From positions 77,658,460-77,722,459 of the forward strand of contig OZ038485.1 of assembly GCA_964036315.1 (NCBI GenBank): a DNA stretch of 64,000 bases, given 5' to 3'. The DNA is from Acanthosepion esculentum (Eukaryota; Mollusca; Cephalopoda; Sepiida; Sepiidae). This document shows positions 1 through 12,400 of this stretch, piece by piece; position 1 is the first letter of the stretch, and every line of letters starts with the position of its first letter. A program made the translations under genes and the position numbers. The notes under the pieces are model-generated. The model made no database searches and was not told the origin of the DNA. It was given only the letters and a program-made list of their open reading frames with translations.

Positions 1-3000
1 TATGATAAACTTTTTTTTTCTTTGTGACCATGATGTTTGTATTGAAATAGAAAACATTGATCTCACAAACCATTAAGTACCCTATAAATCAGGCTATGGT
101 GTAAAACATGATCACATTAAATCAAATACAAAAATGTGTGCAAAACAAAAAGAAAATTTTGGGAAAAGGTCATTAAACATACAATATACAAAATTAAGCA
201 GGAATATGCTTGAAAAACATTAGGATTTTCATTTTGCATTATTTATTTATAATATATACAAGTTCTTAAATTGATTCAATCTGAAATTTAAACATTCAAG
301 CTATTATTACATCTACAATCTAGTGGAAGAATTGTTAGTGTCTTTTTGATTTAAGTAAGTTCATTATCTACCTAATGTACACAACCTGACTTTTATGGAA
401 ATGTAGGGTTCTGTTCAGAATCTAGAAAAATAATGGAGGTTGAAATATAAAAAATAAACAAGATGAAGCAGGTAAAAAAGTCCCCCCCCCACACGAAAAA
501 AGAAAATATTCTCAAGGTGGTGTCATATGTAGCAAAGTGGATTTTAATTATTAACAGATATTCGATGAAGTTTTCCTTCCCACTCCATTAAATATTAGTA
601 GTTCTGGAGGAACTATCAACTACACTTATTTCTTAGTTCAGCAGTGATTAAACTGGATATCTTTTTTGCTGAAGTAAGTTATGACTAAAAATGTATGAAC
701 AGGATTGGGGTAAAATGTCAATTCTGGCTAATGTTAATTAACATGTAAATTTTCTTTTAAGTGCCAAATTAATAAAAGAAAAAGTTCTTTTTTTTTAATA
801 CTTCATACTCTACCACAACCTACTTTCATTGATGTTATACCTCTGCTAATACAAGAGTGTAAATATACATACACTTGACCCAGTAGAATGGAAGTTATTT
901 TTTTTATTTTTGCTTCAAGGGATCTGCAGCCACTATTTTTTCATACTTAGTGTGAGGTAAGTAACTATTTTTCTAATCTCTTTTCAGATATTTGAGAACT
1001 TGAAATAAAGAATTAATTTTAGACAATATTTGAACTTATTTTTAATGGTGCAATAATAAATATAATTTGTTTTCTGAGGTATTATTATATACATACCATT
1101 AAAGTATTTATCTAGAATAATTTGAAATGATATACATAATTTATACAGAAAAGCTTCACTTATCTATTTCAACTTATATACATATATAATTTATTTTTTC
1201 TTATTTTATGACAGCTAAAAAACAAAGTAAATTATAACATCGATGACTCCAAGTACAAATTTTCAAGGTGACCAAGTCATCCCCACTTGGATAATTACTA
1301 TAAAAGAATCTTCCTCATTTTATTTTCACTTTAGCTTATATTATCATTTTGAAGATGTCGATGAAATGGTATAATACCAAAACAAGTCATTTACAAATTA
1401 AAATATTTCAGTGTACCTCAAATATATTTCTTAGACACTTTTACAACTGGCAAAACCATTCATGGAACAATACTTTGAGTATTAATTTTGGAGGCCATAA
1501 CTGAATTCATTCCATAAATCTTGTTTTGTATTAAAATCAAGAATATGCAAATGCATTAAATATTTTAAGAGAACTGTATGAAATTATGTGTAATGAAGAT
1601 TTCATGTATTTAACTGGTTTGGGTCTGGCTCTGGATAAACATTTTAAATACTAATCAGTTTTAAAACTTTTAATCTCAAAAACTACAATACTTAGTTGTA
1701 ACCTTTTTTAGGAGAAAAAAAGAAACCCTCAATCACAAATACTTGTATCCACCCCTTTTTTTTATTATTATTTATTCATTATTGAAATAGTTGTGTCAAA
1801 ATATGCCAAGATTTGACTGGATTTTCTTTTACAAAGTTAGCAAAAGGGATAATTAGGTGTAGGGATTGGAGGGGGGTCAGATTCTAACTTTTCTTAGCAT
1901 AATTAAGTAGGTTATATGGCAGCAGCTACTGTATGATATAAGAATGGTGTCAGGGAGTATGTAACTTAGCCTTGAAAAAAGTAGGATAAAAAGATGTTAA
2001 ATTCATTCCTTATCATCACCCTAGTAAGGAGATTAGTTAGGATTGTTTTCTTTTTTAAAAAAAAGAAAAGAAAAAGTCACTTGACTTTTTCTAAACTAAT
2101 GTTTATTGAGATTTTACATTTTTCAGTTGCTTTATTATGATTCAGAACAAATTTGAAACATGATGCAAACTTGTATCTCTGATTATAGGAGCTTACTGTC
2201 ATGTAACAATACACCCCTACCAGGTAGTTCATGAAAACCACCATCTTGGCCCTTTTGACACCAATGGGATTGATGTTATTACGTGATACAGAAATGTTCA
2301 AAGGATGTAATTTGCTGTCAGATTTTGGTTCAAATACTTTGTAATGAATAGGGCTCAATTTTCTTAAAATCTCTATTTAGGTAAATACTGTATGTCTGTT
2401 AAATGACTTTTAATGCATTAACTTTAAGAAAAATTAGTAATTACTTTGAAAATTACCAGATCTGATAACATCTGTTCAGATAAGAGGAAGTAAATCAAGT
2501 TGATAAAATCCGAAAGTACATCCAAACAGCCACTTGCTTTAAAATCTAACCTAGGGAAATTACGTTATAGGCAACAGTTAAATAAATGTGATGTCTGTGG
2601 TTAACTGACATTATTTCTTAAATCCTTTAACTTTATAATATACATTACTGATGATCCACCATATAAAATATCCTAATCAGCAAATTGCTCAAACATATTA
2701 TCTTAATCATGAAAGTTAGAAATATTTATAATACACAGCATGTCCAACTATATGCTAAGGATATGAACATATTCAGCCTCACATTCCCCCCCCCCCCCCG
2801 AATTTTCACTTTTCATAGAATGCTAATTCTGTGACAGAATTGTCATTTTTCATAGAGAAATAACTTCCTATGCATAATAAAATACTCAAACAAAAAAACG
2901 ATCAAATCCGTTTTTATTAATTTGGACATTATTTTAAATGCAATATTTTATAAAATCTTAAATTAATGATTGGTAGATCATTTTTCAACTTTCAAAAGCA

Positions 3001-3266
3001 ATGTGAATAAAGACATGAAAGAAGATGAATTTTTATTGAATAAAAATTAAAAAAAAACACTCCCGTTAATGACCTCCAGAAAAGATATTTTAATTTTAAC
3101 TCTGTTATTGTTCCCGTTGAAGCGATAAACACATAAAAAAAAAAAATAATAATTATAAGGGAAGTAATAATTTTTCGCCTTTTGAGTTATTTTCCCTGAA
3201 CATGTGTTTATCATTAAAATTTGTCCCCATTCTTAATGTGTTTCTGATTCCTGGGAAAGTTAGCAA
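1..3266. other. Upstream flank of PCBD, no gene recognised
   Basis: This is AT-rich sequence with homopolymer runs, including C runs near 481-490 and 2787-2800. No TATA box or CpG-rich core promoter is obvious before the start codon at 3267. The open frame on the minus strand at 2077-2358 has a somewhat protein-like composition in its first half, but no family is recognisable. The promoter and 5' UTR of PCBD should lie in the last few hundred bases, but their limits cannot be seen. Confidence 0.5.
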
Positions 3267-3401
3267 ATGACAACTCTTCTCACCCGGGTCAGCCGGGCTT
3301 TAAGATTTAATTCCCATAGGAAACCGGCTGAGACAACTCGACTTCGTCAACCGTACCGCTCTGAACTTGCTTTCTTCCAACGAGGACTAGCCAAGAAAAT
3401 G
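3267..3401 (+). CDS. PCBD: PCBD exon 1 (start codon, presequence)
   Basis: This exon has 45 codons from ATG in context GCAAATGA, ending AAGAAAATG before the donor GTGCGT. It encodes an Arg-rich N-terminal extension ([20 protein letters not shown]) not found in short cytosolic PCBD1 and consistent with mitochondrial import. The assignment rests on the uninterrupted phase-0 join to exon 2. Reading on past the donor soon meets a stop after non-conserved residues. A transcript would confirm the start. Confidence 0.85.
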
Positions 3402-6400
3402 GTGCGTACAGTCTACGTTGAATTAATTAATAGTTATAATAATGTTAATGTTTAATAAACAGCACTTTTACATTTTTAGCTCGTCACCATGTTTTAAAAT
3501 TATTTATTTGATCTCGTTAGCTTCTTGAATTGCTTGTCATCAAAAGTAAGCTGAAAAAAAAAAAGAAGATACGCTTCTTTTTTTTAACATTACAACGTGT
3601 TTTCAGTTTTATTGTGATTATTACATTTAAAAAAAAAAAAAGGCCTGTTAAATAATGTTTTAATTATAAGTTTTACTTTTTAAGTTTAAGGAATTCGATT
3701 TTTTTGACATTACTTTTTTTTATCAGCAAAACAATTTTACATTTATTTTAAATAAATAAAACAAAAACGCATATGGGTTTCTGTTCCTCCTTTTATTTAT
3801 TTTTTTATTTTGTTTGCGTTGACTCAAATCCGTCATCATATCTTATTTTTGATTTGATTTTCCAAAGCGGAATTCCTTGAGTTATATGATTTCTGAAACT
3901 GAATATACTTGAAACTGAAAAAGGATCAACGGACACTTTTTTTCCCTACTAATCGTGTCTCTACTACGAGTTTTAATCCAAGTTTGTTACGTGTGTGTGT
4001 GTGTGTGTTTTTTTTTGTTTTGTTTTTTTTAGAGCTAACTGAACAAGTAAAATATTTCATGCTCTATGTATGATTTTGATTCCAACGTGTCCACTTTGTG
4101 CCGTTGGGTAATTTTAACTAGACCCATCATTTGAAACATGAATTGAGATTATAGAATTTAATTAATTTGTATAGAATTTAATTAATTTGTAGGCATTTAA
4201 AGGCGACGTCAGTGGTGTCATCATCATTATGACAACCTAAGGAAAATGTTGAATTTAATTTTTGGAGACAAAAATGACATTGATGAAAAATAAATTTTGT
4301 AAAAGATTTCTCAAATTACTAAAAATTTCTTCAGCTACTAATTCATTAAAAATTCGCTAACATTTTAATTATGCAATTAACAATTTTAAATGTTTTTAAA
4401 AAGAATTTTCTTATATTTTCAATTGAAATAAATAGCACGAACGCAGATTGTCGGTGGCATTTACAGTCTTGGGCAAAAAGTTGATGTCTAAAAAAAAAAA
4501 AAAAAAAAATAAGAGATATCGATATCGGCTTGCTCGAAAATTTTCAAAAGAAATTCCGTGGTAGATTACTAATCTTGTCTACTTAAATGAACAGAAAAAA
4601 AAAAAAAATGAAAACCAAACAAGTCTGAAATCTTTTTAAAATTCATAAAGCCAAAGAAGGTTACTTTCGTCGTAAATGTATTATTTTTTCATAGTTTAAC
4701 TTTATTAGTAGGAATAATTTTGAAGATTTGTTTTATAATCACTTTTTTTTCAAGCTATCACCAATATTTTTAAAATTATGAATGAAACTCGTGATGTTTT
4801 GTTTTCTTTTGTGGTTTAGCTTTTTAAATGAAGAAATTATTTAATCACTTATTGCATTTACTTCAGTGATGTCATTCTCCATTAAATATTTATTTTCAAC
4901 TAATTTTTAAAATTTTACTAAACTTTTATTAAAGTTTTTTTTATTTGATACGATAGCGCACTACACTAGTTTTTTTTTCCCTAATTATTTACTTTTACAA
5001 ACCACAGCGTACCGTTTGCATCGGATTTTTTTCTTCTCTTTTTATGTACCGTGTCCCTTCCAGCATGTTGTCAATCAAGGCTCTCCACAACATTCTATCC
5101 TTTGTAGCTTTTTAATCTTATGCTATTTTAAGTAAAAATATTTACAAACTAAACGTTTCTATTGGGCGGTAGCGGTATTATTCTTTAACCAAAAATTAGC
5201 GTTAAAAATTATTATAAATCGATATCAGTTTCTTTTGAAAAGATAATTTTTTTTTTTTTTTTTAAATGTATTCTTACTTTGGCATTTTATGTGGACTATT
5301 GTCTTCAGCTTTCTGATATAATATTCACATAAATTTCCGACGTACATTCAAAAAGTAAAACGCATCTGAAAGGAACTTTCAGATGTTTAGAATATCGTTA
5401 ACAACAAAGATGACAGTCGTTGGAAACAACAAATAATAGCGGCTGGCTATGTAATAAAAAGTGTAAGCAATATACGGTGACTACATTTTGCAATTTCAGA
5501 TCCCGACCTAATGAAAAAGGTTTGCTTTTCAGTTATTGCACGTTAAAAAATAAAACCTGATATGTTTTCATTTCAATTTCCCGTGTACTGTACAATCAGG
5601 AATTTGAGATAAAAGTGGAAACGTTTAAAACAAACTTAAATCTAAATGGTAAATTGCCTTGACGATTCAGAAACCTGAAGTGTAGTGAAAAAAACGACAA
5701 ATAAAAATAATATAAATTAAATTTGAAAAACAATTTAAATCTTTTTTTTTCATGATTTTATTTTACTATTTTTAAAAATGGAGTCTCTACCAGCACCTTC
5801 GCCAGTATTTTTGAGTGGTGGTCTGCGTTTAAGTCAGGAGGCCACAAGTAAAAATTTGTACACTAAAATTAGTTTACATCCGAGGTAGAGTGAGCAAATG
5901 TTTCTTGGATGCTAGTTTGGTCTCACGCACAGAAAAAACTCTTTAAAAAATAGCGATGTAATGAAATTTCAATTTTTTTTTCTAACACGAGGCTACAAAT
6001 GGGGCACCTAGTGAGAATCGTTCTCTTCTGACATGGCTTGTTAAGGCACTGTTAAGTGTATGGTAGCGAGAGAAAGGAATAACGAGGATTAGAGAGTGAA
6101 ACAACGTTTGTTGGTAGAGAGTACAGGAATAGCGATCAGGTGTATGCGTAGTGTCGGGAGTTCAACCATTTCTTATGCCGGCGCGGCTGAGGTCACAGGA
6201 TTTGATTTGTGCATGTTTAGTTGATGGAGATCACGGTTGTAGGTCGTCTTGTCGGTTGGTCGACCTGTTGCGTTGAAATGGGGTGACGTCAGATTGGCGT
6301 AGTCTTGGTAGCCCTGTTCTGTGAAACGGAGGCCGCTGGTGTCAACTGTGAAGGGAATGTCTTGGAAAGCAGTCAAGGTAGACCTGTTCTGTGGAGTGAA

Positions 6401-9400
6401 TATCACTGCAAAGGGAATTTCTTGTAAATGAGTCGAGGTAGGCCGAGGTGACACTGGGTGTTGGGAGGCCAGTTCTGTGGAACAGAGGTCACTGCGTCAA
6501 CTGAGAAGGGAATGCCTTGTAAATGAACTGAGGTGACAGCAGGTGTTGGGAGGCCAAGATGGTAGATCAAGCCAGGAAGTGGTAATGGTCATTGAAATGT
6601 GCGGTCATGTTGAGTGGTGGCAGTGAAGGTGGCAATGGTGGTCGTAGTAGTGCTTTGTGTAGTGGCTGGTCTGCAACTCTGTTGTCATGTTGACGAGGTC
6701 ATGGTGGCAGTAGCAGTGCCCTGTGTGATGGCCGGTGGCCGTGCTGGGCTGCAATTGTGTCTGTTGGTCCCAAAGGGACTTTTACCGGTAGGAACGTTTG
6801 CGATTGGCCATGGCCAGAGTTTACTTTGTAGACCATGAATGGAGCCTAATGTGCAGAAAATGACTTTTGTTATTTTGTTTTCTGCCTTTGAGGTATTCAC
6901 ATGTGGCCAGTAGTGTGTTGAATGAATCAGAATGAGATCTAATTGTGATGGAGTATAATGGCACCTAGGAAGTTTGAAATAACGTGTCACATATAGAATC
7001 TTTTTCCAGTGGATGAATTCTTTCAGATTCTACATTTTATTAAATATTTTATTTGTCATGAGCCATTGTCTTTTTTGCATATTCATTTTCTTTAGATAGA
7101 CAAACCACAATAGAAGAATCTGGTTCTGGTTACTTTCTTTTGACAATAGGTATAAAGATTTTCATAATTAACCATTTTCTCTTTGCTTGAGAAACAATGT
7201 TACAGAATTAATGAACAGCTTCTTGAATACTAAATAGGCTATGGTTTTAACCTGATACTAAGTTTATCAGTAAGGTTGACTGAATATTTAAAAAAAAATA
7301 TGCTAAAAGCTACAATTTATGATGGTAAAACTGAAACTATATGTTCGTTTTTGTAAATGTTTATAAATTGTGATGCTTTGCATGATCCCTACGCAATTTG
7401 TTTATAGATAATAGGAAAACAAAAGAAATAAACTGCAAGATATATTTAGCAGAAAAAGGTAACCAAAGAAGGCAAAGTAAATAAAGCTGAGTAAATTGAT
7501 ACATTGAACTGGTTTATATTAGTTGCATATCACTTGAAAATGTTTAATTTATAAAGCTATATATAAGTGTTTTTTTTTTTTTTTTTAAGTATTAATCCTA
7601 GATGAACCCTGGTTTCAGCTTTGACTTATGTAATTTCTTTTTAGTTAGTGATTTTTCTGTTGACTCTGACTTGGTTTTGTACAAATATTCCTGGAGTAAG
7701 TTTTTTTGTTGGGTGAGGTGAGTGTTTGAAATATGGAAAACAAAAAAAAAATTAAGAAAAGGCAGACATTGTTGTAACAAAATGGCAAAAAAAATATTGA
7801 TGTTAAATTCCAGTTCATGCATGGTAGTAGGTTGTATAATAATATCCAAGATAATGGAACAAACTGGGAAAGCTTTTTAACAATACTTTTTGCCAACAAT
7901 GTATTATATTTGGCTTTCTCAGGCTGGAATGAAAGACAAAACTGTGTAAGGAAAAATGTATTGGGATTTTTGAGGATAAGTTAGCTTATCAGTCCCAGAG
8001 ACCAGAAGGTGTTTTGTTTCTTTAATATAGCAAAAACTATATATGAATTTTTTATGTATCAAGAACAACTTTAGAGAAATCTATGACAAAGTGGAAAAAG
8101 TCTTTGTATGATGTGTTTCATCCTTTAGGACTTCATCAGACTAAAGTAATGTTTATGTTGACATAACTACACATGCACACAGAAGGGAGGTGATGCTGAA
8201 AATCTTTTCTACTCTGAGTAGTTTTTCTTCTGCATTAGCTTGTATACCACATTGTGTTATTATTGCTTTTGCAATGATCGGTGGTATTCTGTATGGTTTT
8301 GGTCTTAGGTTATTGTTGTGAATTGTGAGAACATCATTTTAAACACACTGGTAGTTCACCATAATACATCCGACCACAATTTCAACTTAATAAATGTCAG
8401 TCTGATTAGGAGAGAAAAAAAGATTCATTAAAAAAAAAAGGCATTGAGTGTGTTCTAATCTCATAATTCTTGGCAATACCTGAAACTAAAAATGTGAACT
8501 AAATTTCATGGTAGATCTAAAGAAATTTTTTATCTGTATAGTTTTACAGTTGTATTCTAACCAAAATTATGGATATTAGAGAAAAGTACAAAGAAAAATA
8601 AATAAAAACACTGGATCCTGGAAAAACTTTGCAGCAGTTGGCTTATTTAAAATTGGTCTTTTGAAACTGGAATTGCTAAAATATTGAAACAAATTACTAT
8701 CATCAATAAATCCCCAAATTTATCTTTAACAACAGTTATTGAGGCTTTATATTTTTTTTTCATAATTTACAAGTTGGTTGTCTGTTGTTGCTCAAATTAA
8801 ATTATTTTTAATAACTACCAATTAAAATAGGTTAAGTGTTTTAATAAAATAAAAATTAAGGTTATTCATTTGATGTTGATATTAACATGCATTTTATTAA
8901 CTATTGTCCATTTAAAGTTAAATAGCTAAACTTAATAAAGAAAATATCATTTATGGTAGAAATTTGCAACTATTTTAAAATTTAGGTATTTTTTAATTTT
9001 TATTCAACATTAGTCAAGATCAGAATCCACAACACCATGTCACAGTTTATTGTAAGTTCCATAGTCTTCTTTTCAGTTGCTGTATAAGGATACAGTATAA
9101 TCTGTGCCTAGTCAAAACTACATATTCAGTGTTCCAAGGTGGAACAGTTCTCTGCTAACTAAAATTCTCTATCAAAGTTTTAATTAAGATTTAGATATAC
9201 ACTAGATAGAAAAAGGGAAAGTGAACAGAACAAAAGTTTGCTATTGCTTGCCCCACAGTCCCTTTTACTATACCAGCAACTGAATGAGGTTTATGGTTTA
9301 CTCCTGGTTTAGTTGGCACATGAACTGGTTTTCAATTCAAAGTTATCTTTCTCTTAGATTAGTTGCCAACTGCAGCTAGAGAGCTATTTAACCTGTAGCT

Positions 9401-12400
9401 GGGGAGAAGGAGATGGCTTCATATCTTTCCCAAAGGTATTTATGTGAAAAAGAATGTAATGAACTCAGCCTGAATTTGAACTTGGCTCATGAATTTCCCT
9501 AAGCATATTTGTTTTATTTTAGCATTGATTAACATAAATGTTTGTTTCTCCAACTCAAAAATAAGATTTATTTTTTAAGTATACTCATGATGGTTTTTTT
9601 CATTGGTTTACCTACTTGAATTTGGAAAAAAAAAAGTTTATCAACATGATGTGGAATACATTCACTTTGATTTGATGTATTTCTCCTATTAATATAAAAT
9701 ATTCTGATAAAAATTATTTTCATGACACATGAATTATTTTAATTATTTCAAGAAATTGCTATTATGAAAATCAATTGAAAAGAGAATCAAGTTCTACCAC
9801 CCGACCCTTCAACCCCCGGAGTCTTCCTCTTTGGGTTGAGGCGCCCACTCGGTCTGAACCGAATTCAGTGGTAGCAGGCCGCACGCTCCCTGAGTACCCA
9901 TAAATTGTCCGACCAGTCACTGGCCAAGTTTCGCCTGCTGCCCACGTTGTGTTAGTTTTTAGATCCAGTAAGCGGGGTGTTGTCCATACGTTCACGGTCG
10001 ATTGGGGATGTAGGCATGGCTGTGAGGGTGGGTGGCAGGAAAGTCAGAATGTGGCAAAACAAGGAAACAACATCTGCAGAAGCCGAACAACAATGGGTAA
10101 AATATTGATGTCTTTTATATAAGAAAACAAAAACAGTAGAAAAAGTTTACAGCAATTAACATAAGAACAGAGGACTACTCCTCTACCAATTTTCCAACAG
10201 AGAGAGGTGTGTGTGTGTGATTAACTCATTCCGAATCAACTTGGGAGGATATGTGACTCGTCTGGCACACACGTGACGGCACGCAGTGACAACGATGTGC
10301 CGGCCGATAGCGGTCTCTCCCATCTCTGCTTCACCGACTGCCTTATTAGCAAAATCTTGAGTTAATATAGCAATTGAAGGTTATAAACCAGGTTGTTCAC
10401 GCGCTTTTCAATGACCAAATTCAGCAGATACAACTTATATTTAGATCAGATTTTGCTAGCGGTAAACATACACTGATCTTACATTCCCGGTCCAATTTAC
10501 TTCAATATGTTTTTATCAAAAATATTATTTTCGCCTATTTCTATTTTACTTTTAATGACCTAAATTAAACATCGCCTCCTGCCCTTTGCATTTGTTTATA
10601 AACAAGCCTTTGCCAACCCCATTTGAAATCCATCGGCCGTCTTAGGTTTCATATATCATTGTTCTAGATTCTTTCCTATTAATAGCGCTGACACAGTTTG
10701 TAACTTCAAGAAAGATAGTGTTTTCCATTTTCAATCAATAAACGTTATATTTGCGTGTGTGCATTCATGTGGATGTGTGCGTCAACCTCTCTCTGTTACA
10801 AAGTCAAATGTTTTCAAAAATTTCAAGATGACCCAAGAACTGAATACAAAGGAGCTAACAGATACTTTGTGCAGTGTGTGTTTGTTTGTTTTTTGTTTTT
10901 TTAAGGACTAGAAATCCAATTTTAAAAAATTCACTTCAGACATTGATAAAATTATAATGCTGACAATAATTAGAGCTTGTCTATTTGGTTATTGATATTT
11001 ACAACTATTTGCACCTGTTGATCATCACCTGAATAAAAATAGGAATATTGAACAAAAAAGGAAAGAAAGAAATCCTTCAAAGTAGTTGTCAAGTTAAACA
11101 TTTTAATTCTATTCTATAAAACCATTTAAAACAAACATCTCCAAAATGGTTCATTTCTGGCTAGTTTTTACATTGCCTTTGATAAAATTCAGAAGAAAAA
11201 TAAGTTTTTTACAAATTTATTGGCTCTAAATAAAATGTCTCTGAAGTGAAATATTTTTATAGAAAGCTAGAATTTTTTCCCAATGAATTTTATTGTTTAT
11301 CAGTAATTTTATAATGAGAAACATAAAGTGGACATAGCTTTTTGAAAAAAAATTAATATATATTTTAAATTAGTTCCAATTCAACTCTTAAAAAAAGCTA
11401 ACGCTTTTTTTTCTTAATTTTTTTCCTCCTTTTACATTCCTTAGGTCATTCATTAATTCTTATTTTTATCCATCTTAATTTTTGCAATGTGTTTTGTTAT
11501 AGGGTTTTTGGTCAGAACCCTACTAAATTGTACTGATGTGTGGCATCTTGACGGGATCAATATAGCATTTGAATGAAGGTTTGGGGCAAAGTTTACTGAG
11601 GTACAAGCAAGCAGCTGATGTTGAAGTAAATTGTACAAATAATAGCTGAAATTGAAGCAGTGGTAACAGCAGTAGTACTATTGATACAGTAGCAGTGACG
11701 TTTATTAGAGTTGCAACATTGTATTTTTTAGCATTGGTATCTTTTGCATCTACTTTTTAAGTGTCATTGGAATTTAGTGTCTGGAATCCTTTGTAACTCT
11801 AATCGTCTTATTTTAATTTAGGTATTGCATTTACTCTTTTATTTTCAATCTTTGAGCCCCCCTATTCTAAATTTACATATTGTCCTTTTTTCTTTTTCTT
11901 TTACCAATTGTGAAAAAAAAATACTTTTTTTTTTTCTATCTTTCATTCTTCTCACTTTCTGTACCTCTTCTTTGATTCCCATCCCACTAGCCTATATCGC
12001 TACCTGTTTTTTATCTTTTTTTTTTCTTTTTTTTTATCTCTATTATCACTTTTTATGAAGTGGTAAACATTACACCTGTTTTTTTGTGGGGGGGGGTTGT
12101 ATCTTTATTTTTCTATTTTTTCCTACTTCCATGGTGCTTCTGCCCCATCCCACTCCACAGCCCCTATCCACCACTTCCAAATGTCTGTCTTCGCTACTGT
12201 CTTGCAGCTTGCTTCTCCTCCTTTCTCCTCCCTGTTGATTCTGCTTCATCCCCACACTTATTCTTTCTCTCCTCCCCAACAGCAGCAGCCATCTTCGCTT
12301 CATAACTACGATGCTTGGTCGTGCTGACTTCATTCATTTGTGCTGTGCTGCTGTGTTTGACTTGACAAACACCATCATGGATGTCGGCGTGAGTCTGCCT

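Larger units (their letters stand above)
3402..9770. other. PCBD intron 1, first part
   Basis: This is AT-rich intron sequence with homopolymer and GT runs (GT at 3990-4008). It holds a short LINE 3' remnant (5041-5130), a GC-richer block with imperfect repeats (6160-6990) and a small dispersed repeat with a TGATGA/GAAAC motif (about 8010-8200). I see nothing gene-like in the remainder. Confidence 0.6.

Noticed and set aside
6173..6990. Four open frames in the GC-richer block
   Set aside because: They lie in degenerate tandem repeats and on both strands at once; the translations are simple and repetitive (V/A-rich).
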